From positions 1 to 37,521 of the forward strand of contig CAYTGU010000015.1 of assembly GCA_964437505.1 (NCBI GenBank): a stretch of DNA of 37,521 nt, read 5' to 3'. The position numbers were made by a program, and so were the translations under genes. Origin of the DNA: JAHJDO01 sp964437505. Its GTDB lineage: Bacteria > JAHJDO01. Shown here one piece after another: positions 1-8,477 of the stretch. Each line of letters starts with the position of its first letter. Position 1 is the stretch's first letter. The notes beneath the pieces are model-generated. The model was not told the origin of the DNA and ran no database searches. It saw only the letters and a list, made by a program, of their open reading frames with translations.

Positions 1-18
1 ACATCTCTATCTCCTCCT
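1..18 (-). promoter_or_regulatory. Ribosome binding site and start codon of a gene leaving the window
   Basis: Read on the minus strand, an AGGAGG sequence (13-18) is followed seven to eight bases later by an ATG whose first base is at 4. This is a textbook Shine-Dalgarno and start for a gene that continues beyond base 1. It lies about 45 bases downstream of the pseudopilin stop codon in the same direction, so the unseen gene probably belongs to the same operon. Nothing can be said about its product. Confidence 0.6.
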
Positions 19-64
19 TTTTTTGTAATAGTCATTAAAAGTTAATTCATCCATCATGCCTCTG

Positions 65-775
65 TTACCAGATATAACTGACTGTTCCATCCAACGCCGC
101 AGTAGCAATAATCCCGCACTCTCTTAATCTAGTTTTACCGGCAGATTCTACATGACCATCGGCCAGAAGAATGTTGGCTGATCCTGTATGTCTAAGATGG
201 ACGTTACCAAATATAGTACCAGAAGAATGGGTACGGTAGAAACAACAATCTTGAATCACATTCCCTCCTCTCGAAAGACTATCTGCCAGAAGGACACAAT
301 TTGAAGGTGTTGGGAACTTGTAAAAGTGCAAGTAACCGCTGGCTCCAGTGTCGGTAGAAACCGTTTTTGTACACCCATCCATTTGAGAATAAGCAGTGGG
401 CGTGCCAACTATACCGTAGGTTTGCCATCGGTCCTCGAATTTGCGAGGCGCAAGGGAAGGACATACAACGACATCTGGATTAGTGGGGAGGTAACCATTA
501 TCGGAAAGAGCTCGAGACCATCTAGTCCAAGGGAGTGCAGTTCCGGTTTGCATATGAGCAATCCATCCATCATAATCCTGAGCATACATCATAAAAGCCA
601 GCCCACATTGCCTTAAATTACTTATACATTTTGCTCTTCTTCCCATTTCTCTTGCTTTTTGAAGTCCAGGCAAAAGCATTGATGCAAGAAGCGCTATGAT
701 GGCTATTACAACAAGTAGTTCAATTAAAGTGAATGAGTTCCTGCTTCCCCAAATCCTTCTTATTTTACTTAACAT
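65..775 (-). CDS. Type II secretion-like pseudopilin with H-x9-DG C-terminal motif
   Basis: This 236-residue protein starts with a short basic leader followed by FTLIELLVVIAIIALLASML (residues 15-34), the prepilin-type cleavage and membrane-helix signature, with the conserved Glu at mature position 5. The residue before the cleavage point is Ser14 rather than the usual Gly. The C-terminal part carries His-x9-Asp-Gly (RHTGSANILLADGHVE), which defines the large prepilin-like family abundant in Lentisphaerae, Planctomycetes and related candidate phyla. Such proteins are inserted in the inner membrane and thought to assemble into short pseudopili; individual functions are mostly unknown. An AGGTGGTG sequence precedes the ATG. 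The gene follows the GntR/LacI-type regulator by about 20 bases, so they are probably co-transcribed, suggesting substrate-controlled expression. Confidence 0.88.
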   Translation of the reverse strand: MLSKIRRIWGSRNSFTLIELLVVIAIIALLASMLLPGLQKAREMGRRAKCISNLRQCGLAFMMYAQDYDGWIAHMQTGTALPWTRWSRALSDNGYLPTNPDVVVCPSLAPRKFEDRWQTYGIVGTPTAYSQMDGCTKTVSTDTGASGYLHFYKFPTPSNCVLLADSLSRGGNVIQDCCFYRTHSSGTIFGNVHLRHTGSANILLADGHVESAGKTRLRECGIIATAALDGTVSYIW

Positions 776-794
776 TCTAATTCACCACCTTTCT

Positions 795-1901
795 TTATGT
801 TTTATTACTTCCACAACTTCTTCTAATTATAAGTTTAGTTTTTAAAACTATCTTTTTGGTTTCATTGCACTTTTTATTTTTGATCTTTTCAATAAGTCTT
901 TTACATGCTGCCTTTCCCATTTTATAACCAGGCTGATGTACAGTAGTTAGAGGAACATCCATTCTTCTGCTTTCTACTAAATCCGCATATCCAACCAAAG
1001 CAATATCCTCAGGAACTCTTAAACCAGCTTCTATTATTGCATTATATGCCCCCAATGCTAAGGTGTCATTAGCAGCAAATATTGCTGTTGGTCTTGGATT
1101 CATGTTTAGGAATTTCTCCATTGCTAGATAACCGTATCTGCTTTTGCTAAAATTGTTACCCTGTATTAAATTCTCATCAAACTCAAGACCGCTGTCTAAA
1201 ATGGCCTTCATATATCCTTCCATTCGCTTCTCAGCAGTGGAATAATTTTCTGTGCCCCTAATATGCCCAATTCTTTTATGCCCGAGATTAATTAAATGCT
1301 TTACTGCTTTGTAGCTCCCATCTATATCATCAGTAATTACATAGTCAGCTTCTAAACCACTTACCAAGACATCTACTATGACAAAAGGAATCTTAGCTCT
1401 TATCAACTTCTTCCAATATTTGTTCTTATACGAATATCCTGTTGGAAATATTATTAATCCTTCCATTTTTTTATTATAAAGTTGCTTCATATATGTTTTC
1501 TCTTTTTCCAATTTACTATCCGAATTGCAAAAGATTACATGATAATCTTTATTATTTGCCGCATCCTCTACTCCGCGGGCAATATCGGAAAAATAAGATA
1601 CATTTATTGTTGGCACAATTAAGCCTATTGTTCTGGTTAAAAGAGATTCTGTATTCTCCTTTTTAAAATTATGATGATTTGCAACAAAAGTTCCCTTGCC
1701 TTGTTCTGCAAAAAGCACATTCTTATTAACCAGTTCTGAAATAGCTCTTCTTACCGTAATACGACTGACTTTATACTGCGAAGCAAGTTTATTTTCTGAT
1801 AAAATAGGATCTCCAACCTGTAACTTTTCTTTTAATATAAGCCCAGCAATTCGCTCTTCCAGTTCCTTGCTTTTTAATAACCCTTTAATTTCTGATGCCA
1901 T
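795..1901 (-). CDS. GntR-type transcriptional regulator with LacI-like ligand-binding domain
   Basis: The protein joins an N-terminal winged-helix domain of the GntR type (roughly residues 10-75, with the recognition segment SENKLASQYKVSRITVRRAI) to a periplasmic-binding-protein-like sensor domain of about 270 residues of the LacI/GalR kind (TIGLIVPTI, AIFAANDTLALGAYNA, VPEDIALVGYAD). This is the architecture of Bacillus AraR, a sugar-responsive repressor; the effector here is unknown. The reading frame extends to an ATG at 1937, but the ATG at 1901 is preceded by AAAGGA and places the start right before the winged helix, so it is preferred. A downstream pseudopilin gene and another gene at the window edge look co-transcribed. 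The sensor fold predicts a sugar ligand, by inference. Confidence 0.88.
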   Translation of the reverse strand: MASEIKGLLKSKELEERIAGLILKEKLQVGDPILSENKLASQYKVSRITVRRAISELVNKNVLFAEQGKGTFVANHHNFKKENTESLLTRTIGLIVPTINVSYFSDIARGVEDAANNKDYHVIFCNSDSKLEKEKTYMKQLYNKKMEGLIIFPTGYSYKNKYWKKLIRAKIPFVIVDVLVSGLEADYVITDDIDGSYKAVKHLINLGHKRIGHIRGTENYSTAEKRMEGYMKAILDSGLEFDENLIQGNNFSKSRYGYLAMEKFLNMNPRPTAIFAANDTLALGAYNAIIEAGLRVPEDIALVGYADLVESRRMDVPLTTVHQPGYKMGKAACKRLIEKIKNKKCNETKKIVLKTKLIIRRSCGSNKT

Positions 1902-1957
1902 GCTATTTTTGCGTCCTTTAGTTTCTATTTGTATCATTATCTTGCAAATCTAATACA

Positions 1958-1987
1958 AGTAGAAACTATTACTTATTTCTTGTCAAG
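1958..1987 (-). promoter_or_regulatory. Candidate promoter and short dyad upstream of the GntR/LacI-type regulator
   Basis: On the minus strand a perfect -35 hexamer TTGACA (1981-1986) is followed after 17 bases by TCTACT (1958-1963), a weak -10. The -35 lies inside the small palindrome CTTGTCAAG (1979-1987), which could be an operator for autoregulation. The -10 is poor, so the assignment is tentative. Confidence 0.3.
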
Positions 1988-2048
1988 TACTTTTTTAGTT
2001 TGAGATAATTGCTTGAGGGATAAAGAGTTTTATTGGAAAAAGAAAGTA

Positions 2049-2840
2049 TTAGAAAAGCTTATGTTCTGTTAGTCTCGAAACAAGTTTATCTACAACTTCT
2101 GAATGTGTTCCATCCAGAATCTCCCCTTCATGTTTTATCTGTGGAGTGAATATTTTAACTACCTGAGTAGGGGAACCATCCAGGCCTGTTTTATCTTTAT
2201 CAACATCCAGGTCATCAGCGCTCCAGACATGAATCTGTTTTTTTCTTGCCATAAGAAGACCCTTCATTGAAGCATAACGAGGTTCATTAATCTCTTTCGT
2301 AACTGTTAGGGCGCATGGAAGCTTTACCTCTACAACCTCAAAAGAATTCTCTAATGCTCTCTCAGCTCTTAATATATTATCATTAATCTCTATTTTTCGG
2401 ACATATGTTATTTGCGCTATCCCGAGCTGCTCTGCAACACCAGGCCCAACTTGAGCAGTGTCGCCATCTATAGCCTGTTTACCAAATAATACAACGTCAA
2501 ACTTACCTATTTTGTTTATGGCTTGAGCTAATGTGTAGGATGTAGCAAGTGTATCTGAACCAGCAAATGCTCTATCACAAATAAGTATCGCTTCATCTGC
2601 ACCCATTGCCAAAGCAGACCTAAGCGCAGCCTCTACCTGTTTGGGCCCCATGCTGATAACAGTAACCTTGCCTCCATATTTCTCTCTTAACTTAAGAGCT
2701 TCCTCAATTGCATTCTCATCAAAGGGATTTATAATATTCTTTATTCCCTCTCTAATCATTGTGTTTGTCTGAGAATCTATTTTAACACTATTAATTTCTT
2801 CAGTATCAGGAACTTGTTTTATACAAACAATGATTTCCAT
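2049..2840 (-). CDS. etfB: Electron transfer flavoprotein beta subunit
   Basis: This 263-residue protein has the EtfB start (EIIVCIKQVPDTEEIN) and the family signature around residues 122-140 (LFGKQAIDGDTAQVGPG), which contributes to the AMP/FAD-binding fold. EtfB pairs with EtfA to carry electrons from acyl-CoA dehydrogenases to a membrane quinone reductase or, in bifurcating systems, to ferredoxin. An AAAGGA site lies inside the last codons of the preceding dehydrogenase gene, only three bases separate the two genes, and translation is therefore probably coupled. The usual partner gene etfA does not follow: the next gene is the regulator, after a 110-base gap. Either etfA is elsewhere in the genome or this subunit has another partner. 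The family assignment is secure; the physiological direction is not. Confidence 0.95.
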   Translation of the reverse strand: MEIIVCIKQVPDTEEINSVKIDSQTNTMIREGIKNIINPFDENAIEEALKLREKYGGKVTVISMGPKQVEAALRSALAMGADEAILICDRAFAGSDTLATSYTLAQAINKIGKFDVVLFGKQAIDGDTAQVGPGVAEQLGIAQITYVRKIEINDNILRAERALENSFEVVEVKLPCALTVTKEINEPRYASMKGLLMARKKQIHVWSADDLDVDKDKTGLDGSPTQVVKIFTPQIKHEGEILDGTHSEVVDKLVSRLTEHKLF

Positions 2841-2843
2841 GAT

Positions 2844-3983
2844 TTAACGTCCTTTTAATAAAAAGTTTGCAATAACACTGCGTTGGATTTCAGAGGTGCC
2901 TTCTATTATTTCAAATAGTTTGGCTTCTCTCATATACCTCTGCACAGGATATTCCTTCATATATCCGTATCCGCCAAAAACCTGCACAGCTTTTGTAGAT
3001 ACGTGCATAGCAACCTCTGAAGCCTTTAGTTTTCCCATTGAAGCATATTTTTCAAAAGGCTGATTCTGATCCTTAAGCCATGCTGATTTATAAAGTATTA
3101 ATTTTACCACCTCAATCTCTGTTGCCATATCAGCTAAAATATGTTGAATTGCCTGGAAAGATGCTATTGGTTTTCCAAATTGCACTCTTTCCTTTGCATA
3201 TTTGAGTGCAGCTTCATATGCTGCCTCAGCAATGCCAAGCGCGCCTATGCCAACTCCGATTCTGCCTGCATCAAATGTTTCCATTGCCACCCGAAAACCA
3301 CGTCTTTCTTTTAATAATAAGTTTTCTTTAGGCACTTTGCAGTCATCAAAAACAAGTTCCACATTCGGAAGTGCACTGAACCCCATTTTGTTAAACTTTT
3401 GCCCTATTGTGAATCCAGGAGTATCTGCTTCAACTATGAACGCACTCAGGCCGCGAGGTCCCTGATTTGGATGTGTGGCTGCAATAATAATATAGATGCT
3501 TGCTTCTCCACCATTTGTATTAAATATCTTTCTGCCATTTATTATATATTGATCCCCTTCAAGTTTTGCGGTTGTCTTGACGTTCCCAGCATCAGAGCCT
3601 GCTTCCGGCTCAGTGAGAGCAAACGCTGCAAGTTTATTCTTTGCCAGAGACGGCAGATACTTCTTCTTTTGCTCTTCTGTACCAAAAGTTATTAATGGAT
3701 ACACGCAAAGCAAATTAGCTCCAAAAATAAGACCCGTTGTTCCACACGCTTTTGAAATTTCCTCAGCAACGAGGGACCATGTTAAGAAACCCATGCCAAG
3801 CCCACCATATTCCTCTGGTATAACAAGCCCAAGTAAATCCATATTGGCAAGAAGATCAATGTTCTCTTTCGGGAATTCACCTTTTTCGTCAACCTCTTCT
3901 GCTCTGGGAGCTATTTTCTCTTCACAAACTTTCTTAACTTCCTCAAGCATCATTTGCTGTTCTTCTGTTAAACTAAAATCCAT
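2844..3983 (-). CDS. Acyl-CoA dehydrogenase (short-chain/butyryl-CoA type)
   Basis: This 379-residue flavoprotein has the full-length acyl-CoA dehydrogenase layout: an N-terminal helical domain, the middle beta domain with the FAD-contact motif AFALTEPEAGSDAG (near 126-139), and the C-terminal helical domain with QVFGGYGYMKEYPVQRYMR. The catalytic base is visible as Glu361 in IIEGTSEIQR, the position used by short- and medium-chain enzymes. The reaction is alpha,beta-dehydrogenation of acyl-CoA using EtfAB as electron acceptor, or in reverse with butyryl-CoA dehydrogenase/Etf complexes the reduction of crotonyl-CoA. It sits directly behind fabF and ahead of etfB, with a strong AAAGGAG site. 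Placement in a biosynthetic operon without any visible enoyl-ACP reductase gene hints at a reductive role, but that is inference. Confidence 0.95.
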   Translation of the reverse strand: MDFSLTEEQQMMLEEVKKVCEEKIAPRAEEVDEKGEFPKENIDLLANMDLLGLVIPEEYGGLGMGFLTWSLVAEEISKACGTTGLIFGANLLCVYPLITFGTEEQKKKYLPSLAKNKLAAFALTEPEAGSDAGNVKTTAKLEGDQYIINGRKIFNTNGGEASIYIIIAATHPNQGPRGLSAFIVEADTPGFTIGQKFNKMGFSALPNVELVFDDCKVPKENLLLKERRGFRVAMETFDAGRIGVGIGALGIAEAAYEAALKYAKERVQFGKPIASFQAIQHILADMATEIEVVKLILYKSAWLKDQNQPFEKYASMGKLKASEVAMHVSTKAVQVFGGYGYMKEYPVQRYMREAKLFEIIEGTSEIQRSVIANFLLKGR

Positions 3984-4000
3984 ATGTTTATCTCCTTTTT

Positions 4001-5239
4001 TTAATACTTTTTTACAACTAAAGCTGAATTATGACCGCCAAAACCAAGTGAATTTGATATTGCATATTTTACCGTGCATTCTCTAGCAGTGTTGGGCACA
4101 TAATCAAGATCACATTCAGGATCCGGATTTTCATAGTTTATGGTTGGGGGAATGATGCCATGCTTCATGCTTAAGACACATGCTATCAATTCAACCCCTC
4201 CACTTGCTCCTAAAAGATGACCTGTCATAGATTTCGTTGAACTCACAGGTATTTTTTTTACATAGTCCCCAAATACAGTTTTAATAGCCTTTGTCTCACA
4301 TCTGTCATTAAAAGGAGTTGAAGTACCATGTGCATTAATATAATCAATATCTCCGGGATTTAGCGATGCATCGTCCAGAGCCAATTTCATTGCTCGTGCG
4401 GCTCCTTCACCCTCTGGAGACGGAGATGTTATGTGATATGCATCAGCAGTCATACCAAAACCTGCTAATTCTGCATAAATGGCAGCGCCTCTCCTTTTCG
4501 CATGATCCAAATCTTCAAGAAGCAGAATACCTGCTCCTTCCCCTATTACAAAACCGTCTCTATCCCTGTCAAACGGTCTGCTTGCTCTCTCAGGCTCCTC
4601 ATTCCTTGTAGAAAGAGCCTTCATCTTACAGAAGCCGGCAACACCAAGAGGAGTTATTGCAGTTTCTGTTCCTCCTGTTACCATTATGTCCGCTTCTCCT
4701 CTTTGGATAATCCTGAAAGCCTCACCTATTGCATGAGATCCTGAAGCGCATGCGGTAGCGATTGCGAAATTTGGTCCTTTAAGACCAAATTGAATTGCAA
4801 CATGCCCACTGGCCATGTCTATTATCAGCATTGGAATAAGAAAAGGAGATACCCTTGAAGGTCCTTTCTGCAAGAGCACATTGTGCTGATCTTCAATTAC
4901 CTTTAATCCGCCAATTCCAGAACCTATAAGAACGCCTATCCTGTCCTTATTTTCTTTATCTAGATCTAATCCACTATTTTCTAAAGCCATTTTACTACAG
5001 GCAACAGCAAGCTGTACAAAGCGATCCATCCTTCTTATATCTTTTTGGCCAAGATACATAGAAGGATCAAAATCTTTAATCTGCCCAGCTATCTTGCTAT
5101 CAAAATCTGCTGGATCAAATAAAGCGATGCGATCTACCCCGCTTCTTCCGTCACATATGTTTTTCCAAAAAACATCAGTATTGTTACCAACAGGGGTTAC
5201 CGCACCTATGCCTGTTACAACAACTCTATTTTTTCCCAT
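4001..5239 (-). CDS. fabF: 3-oxoacyl-[acyl-carrier-protein] synthase II
   Basis: This 412-residue condensing enzyme has the complete KAS II catalytic triad: Cys164 in TACASGSHA, His304 in NAHGTSTPFND and His341 in SMTGHLLGASGG, at positions almost identical to E. coli FabF. It condenses malonyl-ACP with acyl-ACP in the elongation cycle of type II fatty acid synthesis in the cytoplasm. It lies 19 bases downstream of the acyl carrier protein gene, in the common acpP-fabF order, and is followed 17 bases later by the acyl-CoA dehydrogenase. The Shine-Dalgarno is weak, which fits translational coupling to acpP. Length and start agree with the family. Confidence 0.97.
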   Translation of the reverse strand: MGKNRVVVTGIGAVTPVGNNTDVFWKNICDGRSGVDRIALFDPADFDSKIAGQIKDFDPSMYLGQKDIRRMDRFVQLAVACSKMALENSGLDLDKENKDRIGVLIGSGIGGLKVIEDQHNVLLQKGPSRVSPFLIPMLIIDMASGHVAIQFGLKGPNFAIATACASGSHAIGEAFRIIQRGEADIMVTGGTETAITPLGVAGFCKMKALSTRNEEPERASRPFDRDRDGFVIGEGAGILLLEDLDHAKRRGAAIYAELAGFGMTADAYHITSPSPEGEGAARAMKLALDDASLNPGDIDYINAHGTSTPFNDRCETKAIKTVFGDYVKKIPVSSTKSMTGHLLGASGGVELIACVLSMKHGIIPPTINYENPDPECDLDYVPNTARECTVKYAISNSLGFGGHNSALVVKKY

Positions 5240-5258
5240 GACTATAACCGAAATGCTT

Positions 5259-5492
5259 TTACTGGACGTGCTTATCTATGTAGTTTGTCGCATTCGCAAC
5301 TGTAACAATCTTTTCTGCATCTTCATCAGGTATTTCAATATCAAATTCCTCTTCAAGTGCCATAACAAGTTCTACTGTATCTAATGAATCAGCACCTAAG
5401 TCATCAACGAATGATGCCTCATTAGTAACCTCATCTGGCTTTACACCAAGCTGTTCAACAATAATTTCTTTCACTCTTTTTTCACTTGCCAT
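5259..5492 (-). CDS. acpP: Acyl carrier protein
   Basis: This 77-residue acidic protein carries the phosphopantetheine attachment motif GADSLDTVEL with the modified serine at position 36. The four-helix ACP fold is evident from the pattern VKEIIVEQLGV...EEEFDIEIPDEDAEKI. It holds growing acyl chains as thioesters and presents them to FabG and FabF, whose genes flank it. AAAGGAGG precedes the ATG at a workable distance; a second ATG 9 bases upstream is out of frame. It is 26 bases downstream of fabG in the same transcript. Confidence 0.98.
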   Translation of the reverse strand: MASEKRVKEIIVEQLGVKPDEVTNEASFVDDLGADSLDTVELVMALEEEFDIEIPDEDAEKIVTVANATNYIDKHVQ

Positions 5493-5518
5493 ACTCCATT
5501 TCCTCCTTTTTTTAAACT

Positions 5519-6259
5519 TTAAGTTACCATTCCACCGTCTACATTAATTACCTGTCCTGTGATGTAATTTGCCTCATCAGAGACAAGAAATAAAACAAGA
5601 TTTGCAACATCAGTAGGTAGGCCAAATCTACCAAGAGGAATATTGCTCAGCATTTTTTGCTTTATCTCTTCAGGAAGCACTTCTGTCATTCTTGTGCTTA
5701 TAAAACCCGGCGCTATAGCATTAACAGTTATTCCTCTTGAGCCGAATTCTTTAGCAGAAGACTTAGTTAGGGCAATTACACCTGCTTTAGAAGCAGCATA
5801 ATTCGCCTGTCCTGCATTGCCTATTAATCCTATAATGGATGCCATGTTTACTATTCGACCTTTTCTTTGCTTTAACATAATTTTCGCAGAGGCTTTAATA
5901 CAGTTGAATACACCCTTAAGATTTATTGCCAATACCTTATCCCAGTCCTCATTCTTCATGCGCAAAATAAAGTTGTCCCTGGTTATTCCAGCATTGTTGA
6001 CGAGTATATCTAGGCTTCCTAATTTGTCAATCGTTTTTTCTACAATGTTTGTAGCTTCCTCCGGCATAGAAACGTCAGCTTTTACAACCAGTGTTTTTCT
6101 CCCCATTTCTCTTATCTGAGCTGCTGTTTGCTCTGCATGTTCCAGATCTATATCTGAAATCACAACATTTGCGCCTTCCTTTGCCAGGCTACACGCTATT
6201 TCCTTGCCAATACCCCGAGCCGCACCAGTTACAATTGCTGTTTTCCCGTCAAGCTTCAT
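5519..6259 (-). CDS. fabG: 3-oxoacyl-[acyl-carrier-protein] reductase
   Basis: This 246-residue short-chain dehydrogenase has the NADP-binding glycine motif TGAARGIG (11-18), the structural NNAG motif (88-91), and the catalytic Ser141, Tyr154 and Lys158 (YAASK). FabG reduces 3-oxoacyl-ACP to 3-hydroxyacyl-ACP using NADPH. It is the first gene of the fatty acid operon, with GGGAG four bases before the ATG and a consensus promoter just upstream. SDR enzymes can have other substrates, but position next to acpP and fabF makes the FabG role very likely. No fabD, fabH, fabZ or fabI is adjacent. Confidence 0.96.
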   Translation of the reverse strand: MKLDGKTAIVTGAARGIGKEIACSLAKEGANVVISDIDLEHAEQTAAQIREMGRKTLVVKADVSMPEEATNIVEKTIDKLGSLDILVNNAGITRDNFILRMKNEDWDKVLAINLKGVFNCIKASAKIMLKQRKGRIVNMASIIGLIGNAGQANYAASKAGVIALTKSSAKEFGSRGITVNAIAPGFISTRMTEVLPEEIKQKMLSNIPLGRFGLPTDVANLVLFLVSDEANYITGQVINVDGGMVT

Positions 6260-6291
6260 GCTTCTCCCTAATCTCTTAATTCACTGCTGGC

Positions 6292-6319
6292 ATTATAGTT
6301 ATTGACCATTGATTGTCAA
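6292..6319 (-). promoter_or_regulatory. Consensus promoter with operator-like dyad for the fatty acid operon
   Basis: On the minus strand TTGACA (6314-6319) and TATAAT (6292-6297) are both perfect sigma70-type hexamers, 16 bases apart, about 33 bases before the fabG start. The -35 is one arm of an inverted repeat TTGAC-N8-GTCAA (6302-6306 and 6315-6319) whose other arm fills the spacer. A protein bound there would block polymerase. Fatty acid repressors such as FapR and FabT bind dyads in comparable places, but the sequence is not a clear match to either known site, so the regulator is unknown. Confidence 0.65.
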
Positions 6320-6329
6320 GTTGATGTTG

Positions 6330-7364
6330 CTATGTGATAAACATTACATCCCCGTAACTGTAGAACCTGTACTCCTTTTTAATTGCTTTTTGGTATGCAT
6401 TAGTTATAAGTTTTCTACCTGCAAAAGCATATACTAAGATCAAGAGAGTTGACTTTGGAAGATGAAAGTTTGTAATAATAGCATCTACTACTTTAAATTT
6501 ATATCCGGGATATATAAAAATATCTGTCCATGCCGAAAGATTTTTCTTTGGATTATCAGCATTGAAATCCACTGATTCAAGAACTCTCATGGCTGTTGTG
6601 CCAACTGCTATTATCCTCTTTTGTTCATGAATGGCCATTTTTATTGTGGGAAACGTCTCTTTTGTTATCTCATAATATTCTGACTGCATTCTGTGTTTTT
6701 CTATTTCTGTCTCTGTAACAGGTTTGAATGTGCCAATGCTCACATGAAGTGTTACCTCAGCAATTTGAATCCCCTTTTCTTTGATTTCATCCAATAACTT
6801 TTTTGTAAAATGCAGTCCTGCAGTTGGAGCGGCAATAGACCCGGCTTCTTTAGCATAAACTGTCTGATATCTTTCAGTATCATAGGACTTAATACTGGAT
6901 CTTTTTATATATGGAGGAAGAGGAACCTGTCCAATTTTGGATATAATTTCCATAAAATTACCTGAGAAATTGAACTTAAGGGTTACTATGCCGTCTTCAT
7001 TCTTTCTCATGATCTCTGCAGAAAGTTTATCATCGCAATTAATAATTGTTCCTGTCTTGAGTCTTTTTGACGGTCTTGCAAGTACATTCCATATGTTGTT
7101 GCCCAAATCCCTGACCAGCAGTATTTCTATGCGAGCTCCTGTAGCTTCTTTTATCCCTATCAATCTGGCAGGTATTACCTTTGTGTTATTTATAACCAAC
7201 AAATCATCTTTGGAAAGATAATCAACTATGTTAGAAAAAGATCCGTGAGTAATATCTCCGGTTTCTTTGTTAATAATCATTAAACTGGATTTATCACGTT
7301 GAGAGGCAGGATATTGCGCAATTAGTTTATCCGGAAGAGAATAATCAAAAAGAGAAATATGCAT
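6330..7364 (-). CDS. queA: S-adenosylmethionine:tRNA ribosyltransferase-isomerase
   Basis: This 344-residue protein shows the QueA pattern from end to end: FDYSLPDKLIAQYPASQRDKS at the start, the conserved block GSIAAPTAGLHFT, the HVSIGTFKPV segment, and TNFHLPKSTLL near the C terminus. QueA transfers and isomerises the ribosyl group of SAM onto preQ1-modified tRNA, forming epoxyqueuosine at the wobble position of GUN-anticodon tRNAs. The ATG directly follows the stop codon of the SpoIID/LytB-domain gene, so the two are coupled. No tgt is in the window. There is no room for a preQ1 riboswitch upstream. Confidence 0.97.
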   Translation of the reverse strand: MHISLFDYSLPDKLIAQYPASQRDKSSLMIINKETGDITHGSFSNIVDYLSKDDLLVINNTKVIPARLIGIKEATGARIEILLVRDLGNNIWNVLARPSKRLKTGTIINCDDKLSAEIMRKNEDGIVTLKFNFSGNFMEIISKIGQVPLPPYIKRSSIKSYDTERYQTVYAKEAGSIAAPTAGLHFTKKLLDEIKEKGIQIAEVTLHVSIGTFKPVTETEIEKHRMQSEYYEITKETFPTIKMAIHEQKRIIAVGTTAMRVLESVDFNADNPKKNLSAWTDIFIYPGYKFKVVDAIITNFHLPKSTLLILVYAFAGRKLITNAYQKAIKKEYRFYSYGDVMFIT

Positions 7365-8477
7365 TTAAAACATTCTTTTTAGATCAAGGTTAGGATAATA
7401 ATGCTGCAGGATTTGTTTATAGCTGTATCCTTTAAGAGCCATGCCTCGTGCTCCCCACTGACATAATCCTACACAGTGTCCCCACCCGTTTCCTTTGAAC
7501 TTCACTCTAAACCACCCGACTTTAACTCTAAAATTATTACTTCTGATTATCTCAGACCCAACAAGAAATCTGAATTTACTCATATCCAATACGTGCGATT
7601 TTCCATATTTATCTTCTATGAAAATCTTATAAGGCTTATCTTTTACTATCCTTATTTTTTTAACTTTACTTATCTCATACCCACTCTTGCTCAGGATTTT
7701 TCCGAGTTTTCTTTTTCCTATTGATTTTCCCCATTCGTAATGGGGAGAATCCTTACAGAACCTGCAATCAACACCTTCTATGGAATCTAGCGCATTTCCC
7801 CATATGCTGTCTGCATTGATCGTATGCCCGCCGCATGTTGAGTGAAAATAAGCTGGAACCAGTTTTTTATTGTCATACAGACACATTTTTTTTGTCAAAT
7901 ACACAGCCACACTACTCTTACTTGTTTCAGAACATACTCCTTTATACATTTGAGACCTTACTCCTGAACATAAGTCATATTCTTTACTCGGGCCAGCTTT
8001 GCGATAAAGCGCATACGTACGCGCTACAACTGCCTGTGCTTTTAAGGCCTCCGTAGGCCAGGAGGGAAACATCTCGGATGGAACAACACTCTTTAGGTAA
8101 CTCTCTATATCAACATAATTAACTGCAAAAAGCTGTTTTTGGTGAACACTTATTCTAATATTCCCTCTATATGCTTTATTATTCACTGATATGGGGAAGC
8201 CCTTTGATAAAAAATCTAATGTTTTGTATCTGCCTCTTCCGAACTTTATGAAATTGCTTTTGCGCTTTAAGATGATTCCTTCCAATCTCTTTTCTCTTTT
8301 TAATATTTTGTTCCCTGTCTTTATAATAACAGGACCTCTAGAAGAAAGCGTGAGCGAAGTATTGGATTTACAAACCAATACTCTCACAATTTTGGGTTGA
8401 GCAAATCCGCAGGTACTGGCTAATAGCAAGAACGGAAGCAAGAAGATCCGAAATCCAAATTTAACCATTTTTGTCAT
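7365..8477 (-). CDS. SpoIID/LytB-domain secreted protein
   Basis: The roughly 370-residue protein opens with a hydrophobic signal sequence ending near CGFAQ and then carries a SpoIID/LytB domain (VDIESYLKSVVPSEMFPSWP, ALKAQAVVARTYAL, and WGHCVGLCQWGARGMALKGY near the C terminus). In sporulators SpoIID is a lytic transglycosylase acting on peptidoglycan; in other bacteria the domain occurs in exported amidase enhancers and cell-wall remodelling proteins. No other sporulation gene is visible here, so a general envelope role is more likely. The frame can begin at TTG 8489, ATG 8477 or ATG 8468. GGAG at 8480-8483 is best spaced for the last of these, which also begins cleanly at the signal peptide. 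The start overlaps the end of the epimerase gene, implying coupled translation. Confidence 0.88.
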   Translation of the reverse strand: MTKMVKFGFRIFLLPFLLLASTCGFAQPKIVRVLVCKSNTSLTLSSRGPVIIKTGNKILKREKRLEGIILKRKSNFIKFGRGRYKTLDFLSKGFPISVNNKAYRGNIRISVHQKQLFAVNYVDIESYLKSVVPSEMFPSWPTEALKAQAVVARTYALYRKAGPSKEYDLCSGVRSQMYKGVCSETSKSSVAVYLTKKMCLYDNKKLVPAYFHSTCGGHTINADSIWGNALDSIEGVDCRFCKDSPHYEWGKSIGKRKLGKILSKSGYEISKVKKIRIVKDKPYKIFIEDKYGKSHVLDMSKFRFLVGSEIIRSNNFRVKVGWFRVKFKGNGWGHCVGLCQWGARGMALKGYSYKQILQHYYPNLDLKRMF

